Source: Candidatus Poribacteria bacterium
Lineage (GTDB): Bacteria; Poribacteria; WGA-4E; WGA-3G
Direction: 5' to 3'
DNA length: 64,000 nucleotides
NCBI GenBank assembly: GCA_958295945.1
Contig: OY282386.1
Location: 1,426,001 to 1,490,000 of the forward strand
Shown in pieces: positions 37,400 to 45,686 of the stretch. A program made the translations under genes and the position numbers. The notes under the pieces were generated by a model, which did no database searches, was not told where the DNA came from, and saw only the letters and a program-made list of their open reading frames with translations. The stretch's first letter is position 1. The number at the start of each line of letters is the position of its first letter.

Positions 37400-38773
37400 T
37401 TATTTTGAAAGCCTTTGCAAAACATTATGCGTAATCTGTTCCACAACAGCATCCCCACCTGACAATCCGTGAGACCAATCCGTAGTAGCAGCAGTAAAGA
37501 CAGTGCCACCTTTTGTATAGATCCCCATCGTTGCAGCACCGGTATGTCCTTGTTCCCAACGTTCATACCATTCGCAATCATCAGGATGCCATCGGACAGG
37601 AGCAGTGGCGAGGATGGTAAATCCTTCAGGTGTGCCATCTTGATAAGTCGGCACAGGTAAGCCATCTTCAAGGGTAAATTCACAGCCATCACACTCGTAT
37701 CCGACAACGGTATTTTGACCACCAAACTTGTCATCCCTTGCTAAGTCTGTGCCTTCAAATACCCAATGTTCTGGACGGTGTGCCGTGTATGCACCATCTC
37801 CATCCATAAATTGTCCGTGACTCAAGTGATAGCCACCTTGAAGGAAACCGACACCTGTCAAATGATTTTCAGGACGTTCTACTAAATAGTGGCTCCACAA
37901 AGTGCTGAGTGTGCTGTAATCATCGGTTTTGTAAATAGGGTCTTGGTTGTAGCTTTGTTTCCAGCAAACGAGCGCGCGTCCTTCGTCTTCAGAACGCACC
38001 TGCCAACACACAGCATTCCCACTGAAGAACGCTACGTTTCCACCCTTCTTGATGAATGATTCAAGATTATCGCGCATCGGCGCAGACCAGTATTCGTCGT
38101 GTCCGAGGCTCAGGACAAGTTTGTAATGTTCCAACATTTCAGGACGAAACTCCAGGTCACTATTCGCTGCATAATCAAGTGTCCATCCATTCTGCTCAGC
38201 CCATACGACAAATGGCAACTCCCAAGTCCTGAATTGGCTTCCAAGGGGGCGGTCAAACGAAACACGTCGTCCTTGCATGCCATTCTGACCGTGATACCCG
38301 TAAAGACTGAAACCACCCCAGTTGGTGTAGGCGTTATATGTGTTTGTGGAAAGTTGAAACAGTATTGAGGTGTTTGCTCCCGGTTGTGCGGGACGAATGA
38401 TAAAGGACAGTGAACTTTCAGCAGTACGATGGTTTCTATAGATGGGATCACCGCCTCCGTCAGCTGCACGGAGAATGGCTTCATAATACCCGCTTTGCCA
38501 TGTATCTGGCACTTCAAACGTAAAGGTAGCCTTCCATCCGCATCCGTGTGATGACGCGTTTACGGGAATTGGCTGTGCTTCCCCCGGTAGTCCTGATTCG
38601 TTGAAAACGACTTCGCGCTCTGCACCGATGCGTGCTATTTCCATAGCGTAGCTGCCTGCACTGGTTGACACGTTGAACGCAATTTCTTCTCCAGGCGCGT
38701 AACTGAGTTGGTTGGTATATCCGTCAATATAAAGTGGTCTGATAAGGTTTTCTGTTTGGGGCAAAGTTGACAT
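37400..38773 (-). CDS. N,N-dimethylformamidase large-subunit-like protein
   Basis: A 457-aa protein. An N-terminal beta-sandwich (~1-130: DGYTNQLSYAPGEEIAFNVSTSAG) is followed by the domain typical of the large subunit of dimethylformamidase (TNTYNAYTNWGGFSLYGYHG, LVLSLGHDEYWSAPMRDNLESF, GGNVAFFSGNAVCWQVR, GGTVFTAATTDWSHGL). The enzyme in that family hydrolyses amides with a mononuclear iron; the usual small subunit is not visible here and many homologues have no known substrate. AAGGAGG precedes the ATG. Confidence 0.8.
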   Translation of the reverse strand: MSTLPQTENLIRPLYIDGYTNQLSYAPGEEIAFNVSTSAGSYAMEIARIGAEREVVFNESGLPGEAQPIPVNASSHGCGWKATFTFEVPDTWQSGYYEAILRAADGGGDPIYRNHRTAESSLSFIIRPAQPGANTSILFQLSTNTYNAYTNWGGFSLYGYHGQNGMQGRRVSFDRPLGSQFRTWELPFVVWAEQNGWTLDYAANSDLEFRPEMLEHYKLVLSLGHDEYWSAPMRDNLESFIKKGGNVAFFSGNAVCWQVRSEDEGRALVCWKQSYNQDPIYKTDDYSTLSTLWSHYLVERPENHLTGVGFLQGGYHLSHGQFMDGDGAYTAHRPEHWVFEGTDLARDDKFGGQNTVVGYECDGCEFTLEDGLPVPTYQDGTPEGFTILATAPVRWHPDDCEWYERWEQGHTGAATMGIYTKGGTVFTAATTDWSHGLSGGDAVVEQITHNVLQRLSK

Positions 38774-38914
38774 AGTGTTTCCTCCTTGGTGTGTAGCGTA
38801 TCAGTTTCTCTATAAAATGTCAACGACATCAAGACAATTTTTCAGAGCATAAAACTGTAGAATTGGGTGTGTAAAGTTTTTGGCATCATAGATATCACTT
38901 TAGTGGAGTTCTTC

Positions 38915-39078
38915 CTTGTCTGAACCAGGATTTGCAGGATTGACGGATTTCCAGGATAAGAGTCTGAAACATCAAAGTGCCAGTCAGAAAATAAAAGTCA
39001 AACTGTGAATAGGCACTGTGGAGAACCAAACTCATAATCCTGAAAATCTACTAATCCTGAGAATCCTGGTTCAGACAA
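38915..39078. repeat. Large palindromic intergenic repeat
   Basis: Inverted arms ttgtctgaaccaggattt (38915) and aatcctggttcagacaa (ends 39078), each continuing inward through further atcct/aggat blocks. It makes a ~164-bp cruciform-like element within the 465-bp gap 38774-39239. It encodes nothing. The upstream phrase gggtgtgtaaagtttttggcat (38867-38888) recurs at 51362. Confidence 0.65.
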
Positions 39079-39103
39079 ATGGGAGGACAAACCTATGATT
39101 AAT

Positions 39104-39153
39104 TTAACGTTTGTGAATAATGTTGAACAAAAATCCTAAAACTAAACAACCCT
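39104..39153. repeat. Solo ISAs1-element end
   Basis: Bases ttaacgtttgtga and cctaaaactaaacaaccct match the right end of the ISAs1-family element at 2600-2650 (ttaacgtttgtga...cctaaaactaaataaccct). No transposase or opposite end is nearby, so it is a relic or a non-autonomous derivative. Confidence 0.6.
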
Positions 39154-39239
39154 ACTGTAGAATTGAAAAGATTCGTCAAATCTCCGGAAAAGTGATATAC
39201 TATTATGGATAGTGTCTTTCAAAGACACGGTTATATTAA

Positions 39240-39446
39240 ATTGAGAACCTTCCAAAGGAAGCGATTGACACATCAGAAATCCCCGAACTTGATAATGACT
39301 TCTAGGAAAATAATGCCAATCGTATTGTCCCTGAAAATTATCTTCAAATTGACCATGACATCTTAGAATGGTTCAAAGAACAAGGAAAAGATTACCACAC
39401 GCGTATAAATACAGTACTCCGAGCATATATAGAAACACATCAGTAA
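39240..39446 (+). pseudogene. BrnA-type antitoxin remnant
   Basis: One frame reads SEIPELDNDF-stop-ENNANRIVPENY and IDHDILEWFKEQGKDYHTRINTVLRAYIETHQ. The second half matches the C-terminal ribbon-helix-helix of BrnA/BrnT system antitoxins. A TAG at 39303 stands where a Trp codon is expected, the 5' end has no start and no BrnT toxin precedes it. This is a dead gene. Confidence 0.7.
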
Positions 39447-39487
39447 ATCACCAGAATAGAAAATGTTGATACGGAAGCGAGAGAAAT

Positions 39488-40345
39488 ATGGAAACAAATC
39501 AGATACAAATACATCCCCTTACTACAGAGCAGATGCATCAGTGGGAAAACGATGGATATTTATTGCTGAAAAACGTCATCCCCAAGCCAGTTATAAATGG
39601 TGTACGTCACAGGTTCGCTTGCGTCGTAGAGGACATAATTCGGCAACTGAAAGAACAAGGAACCGTGGAAGATGAAGGCACAGAACTTCCATTCGAAACC
39701 CGATTACTGAAAGTCGCTGGAAATCATGCCAATCGCTTCGGTCGTTCTTGGCGTGGACAGATTGCAACATCTGAAATATTTGATCTGCATTATGCCGGAC
39801 CACTCGTAGATGCCATCGGTCAACTCACAGGAACAGATGTCATCGGACATCCGGTCTTCAATGCACGTCCAAAACTTCCCGGACAGCAGTTGACTGTTGT
39901 TCCGTGGCACCAAGACAGTGGTTATTTCGGTAAAGTCAGTGAAGAATCACTTATACCAACAGCATGGATTCCTCTCGTTCCAGTAGATGAGACCAACGGT
40001 TGTTTGCAAGTGGTTGCAGGTTCACATCAATTAGGCGTTGTTAATCATCATACTGAAGCGCGCGAAGGTAAATTCCTTGAGGTCATGAATGAACTTGTGG
40101 ATGATGAGCGTATTGTGACCTGTCCCATGGAAATGGGAGATGCTTTGGTGTTCCATAATCTCACACTCCATAGATCCATACCACACACCACAAGCCAGAT
40201 TATTCGTTGGGCAATTGACATCCGTTATCTTCGTGATGGAGACCATCCGGGTTCAATCTATTGGAAAGATCCTGATTTCAAATGGGTTATCCGCAGCCAA
40301 ACACAACCTATAACAACCCTTATGGATTGGCTTGAAATGTGGTAG
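39488..40345 (+). CDS. Phytanoyl-CoA dioxygenase family protein
   Basis: A 285-aa Fe(II)/2-oxoglutarate oxygenase. The iron-binding HxD is His141-Asp143 (VPWHQDSGY). The distal His is probably His228 (LTLHRS) and Arg240 (QIIRWAID) would bind 2-oxoglutarate. Residues ~35-100 form an N-terminal helical part longer than in the paralogue at 26005; the two are clearly separate members. Function unknown. It ends 2 bp before a MITE end. Confidence 0.88.
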   Translation: METNQIQIHPLTTEQMHQWENDGYLLLKNVIPKPVINGVRHRFACVVEDIIRQLKEQGTVEDEGTELPFETRLLKVAGNHANRFGRSWRGQIATSEIFDLHYAGPLVDAIGQLTGTDVIGHPVFNARPKLPGQQLTVVPWHQDSGYFGKVSEESLIPTAWIPLVPVDETNGCLQVVAGSHQLGVVNHHTEAREGKFLEVMNELVDDERIVTCPMEMGDALVFHNLTLHRSIPHTTSQIIRWAIDIRYLRDGDHPGSIYWKDPDFKWVIRSQTQPITTLMDWLEMW

Positions 40346-40347
40346 TA

Positions 40348-40366
40348 TAACCTAAGTTGTTACTTA
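40348..40366. repeat. Solo end of the CCTAAGTTGCTACCTA MITE family
   Basis: TAACCTAAGTTGTTACTTA directly after the PhyH stop matches the left end of the elements at 22960 and 43160. No matching right end was seen nearby. Confidence 0.5.
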
Positions 40367-40757
40367 ATCCGATAGACCCTTTATATCATTTGGGACGATA
40401 AATAATGCAAATGGTATAACTACTACAATGTTTAAGTCCATAAGGATTCATAATTAACTTCATGTATCTAAGCCTAAGTGATTTTCCAGGGGCACAAAAT
40501 GAAACGCACCTATATGTTGTTTGGACTGATGTTACTGCTCAGTCTTTTTCTGCTCAAGGTAAACACTTGGGGAGCTCAGTATATTTCTTTCAATTCTAAC
40601 CGTACAGGGCAAACTGACATCTACATCATTGATACAAACGGCAAGAATCTACGCAACCTAACAAACCACCCCGCAGACGACACTAGTGGAGTGTCTACAC
40701 TAAAATTATAGGTATATTCTTCAATAAAACTTGCCAAACAGACGTATTTCTTTTAGA

Positions 40758-41234
40758 ATGTCCCTAAATACTTCTTTAAGGAATAGTCTCTTGAAAAAGA
40801 AATATATAGTTGAATTAACTGATATTGAGCGTGAAGAACTAAACAAGTATATAAGTAAAGGAGAAAATAAAGCGTATAAGATCAGGCATGCACACATCTT
40901 ATTGAAATCCGATGTAAATGGTCCTCGCTGGACTGATAAGCAGATAGCTGAAGCTTACTCGTGTCATGAGCAGACGGTTTACAATGTGCGGCATCGTTTT
41001 GTAGAAAAGGGTTTATCGGGAGCGTTGGATCGAGTGCACCGCAAAACACCTCCGTGTCCTCGAAAGTTGGATGGTGAAGCAGAAGCGCGTCTGATTGCGT
41101 TGAGTTGTAGCGAACCGCCTGAAGGCTATAGCAGGTGGTCCCTTCGTCTTCTTGCTTCGGAATTCGTGAAGCTTGAAATCGTTGAGAGTATTTGTTCTGA
41201 AACAGTGCGCCAGACGCTAAAAAAAACGAACTAA
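40758..41234 (+). CDS. IS630 transposase orfA (helix-turn-helix half)
   Basis: The DNA-binding half: HILLKSDVNGPRWTDKQIAEA and CHEQTVYNVRHRFVEKGL are the helix-turn-helix region. Start is uncertain: ATG at 40758 or TTG at 40791, which has an AAGGA site. It ends at TAA just after an eight-A run (41219-41226). Adding one A, or a -1 shift there, joins it to orfB as LKKNELKPHL, the usual IS630 sequence. Confidence 0.8.
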   Translation: MSLNTSLRNSLLKKKYIVELTDIEREELNKYISKGENKAYKIRHAHILLKSDVNGPRWTDKQIAEAYSCHEQTVYNVRHRFVEKGLSGALDRVHRKTPPCPRKLDGEAEARLIALSCSEPPEGYSRWSLRLLASEFVKLEIVESICSETVRQTLKKTN

Positions 41235-41245
41235 AGCCACACCTG

Positions 41246-41917
41246 GTGGAACAATGGGTAATCCCACCCACCGAAAATGCTGAGTTTGTCGCAGCAATGG
41301 AAGAAGTGCTTGATCTCTATCAGAAACCTTTAGACACAGATGTGCCGGTTGTGAATATGGATGAACAACCTGTAACGTTGAGGGATGATATTCGCGAGCC
41401 GTGCCCCCTCAAACCGGGTCAAATCAAGCGTGTAGATAATGAATATAGACGCAATGGCACAGCACAACTTTTCATATTCACAGAAGCACTAACGGGGTGG
41501 AGAGGCGTGTCTGTGCGTGAGCGTCGGACTGCGGTGGATTGGGCACAAGAGGTAAAGGTGCTATTAGACGAGGTGTATCCGAAAGCAAAACGAGTGATTT
41601 TAGTTTGTGATAATCTGAATACACATAAAGTTTCATCCTTGTATAAAGCGTTTCCAGCAGCGGAAGCACGCCGTTTATGTGCTCGTTTAGAAATCGTGTA
41701 TACGCCCAAACATGGAAGTTGGTTGAATATTGCTGAGATAGAACTTAGCGTGCTAACACGACAATGTTTAGGTCGTCGCATCCCTGATATAGAAACACTA
41801 CGACGAGAGACACAAGCTTGGGAAAAAAGACGAAATGGTGAAGCGAAGCAAGTAGACTGGCAATGGACAACGGATGATGCTCGCATCCGATTGAAACGCT
41901 TATACCCACAATTTTAG
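41246..41917 (+). CDS. IS630 transposase orfB (DDE catalytic half)
   Basis: The catalytic half continues from the A8 run at 41219. Catalytic contexts are VVNMDEQPVTL (Asp), VILVCDNLNTHK (Asp) and HGSWLNIAEIELSVL (Glu), all intact. It has no good independent ribosome site, so it is probably made by slippage from orfA. The frame is otherwise undamaged, unlike the related remnant at 1-672, which has A7. Confidence 0.82.
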   Translation: MEQWVIPPTENAEFVAAMEEVLDLYQKPLDTDVPVVNMDEQPVTLRDDIREPCPLKPGQIKRVDNEYRRNGTAQLFIFTEALTGWRGVSVRERRTAVDWAQEVKVLLDEVYPKAKRVILVCDNLNTHKVSSLYKAFPAAEARRLCARLEIVYTPKHGSWLNIAEIELSVLTRQCLGRRIPDIETLRRETQAWEKRRNGEAKQVDWQWTTDDARIRLKRLYPQF

Positions 41918-42791
41918 TGTGGACAGTCTACTAGTGCTACGTGGGCACCAGATGGGCGTTCTTTTGCTTTTGCGTCGAACCGTGATGGAAATTTTGAAAT
42001 CTATATTAAGAAATTCAATGAAGCTCAAACGCATCGGTTGACAAACGGTCCGGAGGACGATTTTGATCCTGTATGGTCAGCTTTTTCTCCTGCCTGGTCA
42101 CCTGATGGAAATTGGATCGCTTTTGTAGCCGAGAGAATAGGGGAATATCATATCTACAAAATAGATATCAACGGCAATAATCTACAGAGACTGACTAACC
42201 AAGGAAAATTCAACCTTACCCCAGCCTGGTTTCCAGATGGACAATCAATTGCTTTCGGTTCTGGCGGTGTCGGTAGCGGTATCTATGTGATGGACGCAGA
42301 TGGAAAACATCCCCGACAGATTATAAAGCTGCTACATGGAGTCGGACCTTCTTTAAATCCTGCTTGGTCTCCTGATGGAAAACAGATTGCTTGTGTCGGT
42401 AATGATGGGGATGGGAATGATATCTACATCATGGATACAGATGGACAAAACGCCCGCCGCATCTCACTTCTTGGGTTATGGAGTGACAATCCTGCATGGT
42501 CCCGTGATGGTAAGTGGATTGCCTACGATGCCTACGAGGCAGAAATTGCGAATCCTCCGGATAACCCGAATGCGGTGCGACATATTTTTATCGTTTCTGT
42601 CAAAGGGGGCGAGCCACGGCAAATCACACAACATCCTGTGTCAAATTCTTCTCCCGCCTGGGTCCCCGGAAGTTTTTTCTCCGTTTCTCCGACTGTGGAC
42701 ACCCAGACGACTCTCTGGGGTCGGTTGAAACAAGTTGAACGTATGACGCAATAAAGAGAATTACGGTTCACCATGAGGAGTATACCTAACA

Positions 42792-43220
42792 ATGAGCAAA
42801 ATCGGTTCATTCCAAAAATGGAACATCACTGTTCTTAGTGTAAGTCTTCTACTTGGCGTCTTATTTGCCTATTGGTATATAGTAAAACATCCAACAGTTG
42901 AAATTGTAAACCTACCCGTAAAACAGTCATCCACATACACGGGGAAAATGTCAACGCCAGAGCACAGTGAGACACCGGCAAAGCTTAGTAAAACAGATAT
43001 CAAAGAAGTCACAAAAAGTGTTGACTTTCTTGAGATGCTTGAAAAGCAAAGCGCAGTTGGAAATCGATCTAACTTTAAAAACGGAACTACAGATACTGGA
43101 TCTGAACTCAGTCAAGAAGAGATATATCAACTCATCCGAGAAGGTATTTCCTATTATGATAACCTAAGTTGCTACCTATATCCAAATAGCATTTTAATAT
43201 TTGTAGCAATAAGGTCGTGA
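42792..43220 (+). pseudogene. Membrane-anchored protein truncated by a MITE
   Basis: An N-terminal transmembrane helix (SVSLLLGVLFAYWYIV, residues ~17-32) is followed by a polar region with SELSQEEIYQLIREGISYYD. The reading frame runs into the MITE starting at 43160, so the last ~20 codons are MITE-derived. The native C-terminus is lost. No family is recognised. It has a GGAG site and lies 37 bp after the TolB-like gene, so it was probably co-transcribed with it. Confidence 0.55.
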
Positions 43221-43344
43221 CAAATCCTCCAAACTGCTGCAATAGTTAATTCCATGGGTTTCCTCCATTTGTTTGTAGTAAATAAAAACATTATAGAAGA
43301 AATCTCATGGATAAAACAGAATTTATAAGTAGCAACTTAGGTTA
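43160..43344. repeat. MITE-like repeat (CCTAAGTTGCTACCTA family), copy 2
   Basis: 185 bp bounded by TAACCTAAGTTGCTACCTATA (43160) and TATAAGTAGCAACTTAGGTTA (ends 43344), near-perfect 21-bp inverted repeats. It disrupts the gene at 42792 and fills most of the gap before dlgD. The internal sequence differs from that of copy 1, as in MITEs that share only their ends. Confidence 0.8.
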
Positions 43345-43524
43345 GTATAGGGAAATATCTGTGTTATTATGGATAGACCTTATTTTAGCCACACAGTGAA
43401 TCTACACATTTCTTTTTACTAATCTGAACAACCTAAACAACATCCTTGCTAAACACGAAATATCTTGCAATCTTCTTTGACATTAGGCATAATAATACTG
43501 AACTATCTTTCAAGGAAGATTTGC

Positions 43525-44544
43525 ATGATACGGGTGCCTTTCCAAACTTTGTGTGATGAATTTTATCGTGTGCTTTCATCTGTTGGATTTGCAGATGAAC
43601 GTGCGCAATTATGTGCACGTTTGTTTGCCGAAAACCAACGCGATGGTGTTTATTCACACGGTCTCAATCGGTTTCCCGGATTTGTAGCAGGACTAAAGAG
43701 CAAACAGATTGATTTCCGTGCACTACCGGAGCAAATAGAAAGTTTCGGCGCGTTAGAACGTTGGGATGGCAAGATGGGGGTAGGTCTTGTGAACGCACAC
43801 TTATGTATGCAGCGTGCCATGGAACTTGCGGAAACACATAGTATAGGTTGTGTGGGACTTTCTAATACAAACCATTGGATGCGTGGTGGTGCTTATGCTC
43901 TACAAGCAGCAGAGTCTGGATTTATGGGAATGTGTTGGACAAATACGACTAAACTCATGCCGCCCTGGGGTTCTGCGGAGAAGAAGATCGGGAACAATCC
44001 ATTAGCAATTGCTATACCTCGTGATGACGGACATATTCTACTTGATATGGCGATGAGTCAGTATTCAAACGGAAAATTAGAAGTACTCAAATTGCAAGGC
44101 AAGCAGCTGCCGCTACCGGGTGGGTATGATGCTCAGGGTGAACTAACGATTGAACCTGCAGAGATTCTCGATTCCCAAAGAGCACTCCCAATCGGCTATT
44201 GGAAAGGTTCAGGTTTGGCACTGGTGCTTGACACAATGGCTGCCGTTATTTCAGGAGGACAAGCGACACATCAGATTGGGAAACAGAAATCAGAATATGC
44301 TGTCTCTCAGGTCCATATTGCTATCAATGCCTCTGGTATGATGGGACAGACAGTATTAGAAGAAACCGTGGAAGCAATTATCAATGACTTTCATACCGCT
44401 GTTCCGTTAGATGAAAACGAAAAGGTGCGCTACCCTGGAGAAGGTATGTTACACACACGGCAGGAGAGTTTAGAAAATGGTGTGCTTGTTGACGAGAAAC
44501 AGTGGCAGGCATTGTTGGAAATGGATAGTAGCAAGACACACTGA
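43525..44544 (+). CDS. dlgD: 2,3-diketo-L-gulonate reductase (DlgD/YiaK family)
   Basis: A 339-aa member of the malate/L-lactate dehydrogenase-like family, close in pattern and length to E. coli YiaK (SNTNHWMRGGAYALQAAESGF, CWTNTTKLMPPWGSAEKKIGNNPL, MSQYSNGKLEVLKLQGKQLPLPGGYD, LPIGYWKGSGLALVLDTMAAVISGG). It would reduce 2,3-diketo-L-gulonate with NAD(P)H. The ATG at 43525 has an AAGGAAG site; a TTG 20 codons upstream is rejected. An FAH-family hydrolase gene follows 123 bp downstream. No yia/ula sugar-acid cluster is present. Confidence 0.85.
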   Translation: MIRVPFQTLCDEFYRVLSSVGFADERAQLCARLFAENQRDGVYSHGLNRFPGFVAGLKSKQIDFRALPEQIESFGALERWDGKMGVGLVNAHLCMQRAMELAETHSIGCVGLSNTNHWMRGGAYALQAAESGFMGMCWTNTTKLMPPWGSAEKKIGNNPLAIAIPRDDGHILLDMAMSQYSNGKLEVLKLQGKQLPLPGGYDAQGELTIEPAEILDSQRALPIGYWKGSGLALVLDTMAAVISGGQATHQIGKQKSEYAVSQVHIAINASGMMGQTVLEETVEAIINDFHTAVPLDENEKVRYPGEGMLHTRQESLENGVLVDEKQWQALLEMDSSKTH

Positions 44545-44667
44545 TACAACTATAAATCTTATTCGGAGATTGTTGTGACCTTACGCGCAGGTTCAAAGGT
44601 GCGACTACCTTTGAAAGAACGGAGTCATCCACTTGTCAAATAATTTAACATAGGAGCAAAATACTGA

Positions 44668-45516
44668 ATGAAACTTGCATTCTTCGATGATTACCATCTT
44701 GGTGTATTAAAAGAAAACGGAATCGTTGACATCAGCAATGCACTCAACGATATTCAATACCATGCCCCACAAGAACTAATTCAAATGGTAATCGCAGATT
44801 TTGATAATCTGCATTCAAAAATTGTGGATGTAGCAGAAAACGACATCCCAATTTCGTTAGATAACGTCACCCTTAATGCCCCGCTGCCGCGTCCTGGACA
44901 ACTTGTTTGTCTTGCTGGTAACTACATTGAACCGGACAGTCCATCTCGTGGTGATTTCAATGCATTCCTTAAGTCCCCAACGGGTGTTATTTCTACCAAA
45001 GAGACTGTTGAACTCCCTGAAGTAGATGTAACTGTTTTTCATTTTGAACCTGAGTTAGCGATTGTCATCGGGAAAACTGCCAAACATCTTACCGAAGAAA
45101 ATGCGCTTGACCATGTGTTCGGATACACACAATTTATTGATGTATCTGCGCGCGGTTTGCCGGGTGGGTTCTTCTTGGGAAAAAGTTGGCACACCTTTGC
45201 ACCGATGGGACCGGGGCTTATCACCGCTGATGAAGTTCCCGATCCGAATGCACTCGGTGTACAACTCTGGATAAATGACAGATTGCAGCACGATTTTTCT
45301 ACAAACTCAATGGCGCGTTTCGTCCCAGAATTGCTTGCAGAGGTGACGAATGTACTAACATTGGAACCGGGTGATGTTGTCTCTACAGGCACACATCACG
45401 AGGCACTTACCGCCGTTGGTGACGGTGATACAGTGCGATTGGCAATTGATGGTTTTGGCCCTGATCTTGTCGTTAATGTTCACGACCCGTTAAAGCGTAC
45501 CACATGGCGTGGGTAA
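44668..45516 (+). CDS. Fumarylacetoacetate hydrolase-family protein
   Basis: A 282-aa protein with the FAH catalytic fold. The region PGQLVCLAGNYIEPD and the acidic metal-site segments VFHFEPELAIVIGK (two Glu) and FIDVSARGLPGG (Asp) are visible, and EPGDVVSTGTHHEAL is the family C-terminal signature. Members hydrolyse or decarboxylate 2-oxo acids such as acylpyruvates or 2-oxo-hepta-enedioate. The substrate is unknown, although position after dlgD suggests sugar-acid or aromatic breakdown. GGAG site present. Confidence 0.85.
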   Translation: MKLAFFDDYHLGVLKENGIVDISNALNDIQYHAPQELIQMVIADFDNLHSKIVDVAENDIPISLDNVTLNAPLPRPGQLVCLAGNYIEPDSPSRGDFNAFLKSPTGVISTKETVELPEVDVTVFHFEPELAIVIGKTAKHLTEENALDHVFGYTQFIDVSARGLPGGFFLGKSWHTFAPMGPGLITADEVPDPNALGVQLWINDRLQHDFSTNSMARFVPELLAEVTNVLTLEPGDVVSTGTHHEALTAVGDGDTVRLAIDGFGPDLVVNVHDPLKRTTWRG

Positions 45517-45686
45517 CAAAAAAGGTTGACAACTACACAGGTTTGCATGTATAATTTTAAAAAATAGAGATTTTAGGACGTAATTCAAGCCGATAGTACA
45601 AATTGGAATGCGATTACCCAAGCTGCAAGAAATTATATCTCGTAAAATAGAACATACCTGTTCTTGATGATAAGGAGAAGTGATTG

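Larger units (their letters stand above)
40686..41931 (+). mobile_element. IS630-family insertion sequence inserted in a TolB-like gene
   Basis: The element is 1246 bp, flanked by TA at 40684-40685 and 41932-41933. The imperfect terminal inverted repeats of ~26 bp (left GTGGAGTGTCTACACTAAAATT..., right ...AATTTTAGTGTGGACAGTCTAC) are well conserved. It carries both transposase halves and is related to the remnant at 1-1100, but it is a different subfamily from the 1139-bp copies. Confidence 0.92.
40499..42754 (+). pseudogene. TolB-like WD40 protein gene split by an IS630 element
   Basis: The 5' part (40499-40685) encodes a signal-anchored start (MKRTYMLFGLMLLLSLFLL) and the first YISFNSNRTGQTDIYIIDTNG repeat. 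The 3' part (41934-42754) continues with FAFASNRDGNFEIYIKKF, WSPDGNWIAFVAERIGEYHIYK and four more TolB-type blades. Removing the IS (40686-41931) and one TA copy joins the frame without a break: ...DDT-S-ATWAPDGRSF. The gene was therefore intact before insertion; about 335 aa. TolB-like propellers act in the periplasm as scaffold or sensing domains. GGGG precedes the ATG. Confidence 0.9.
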
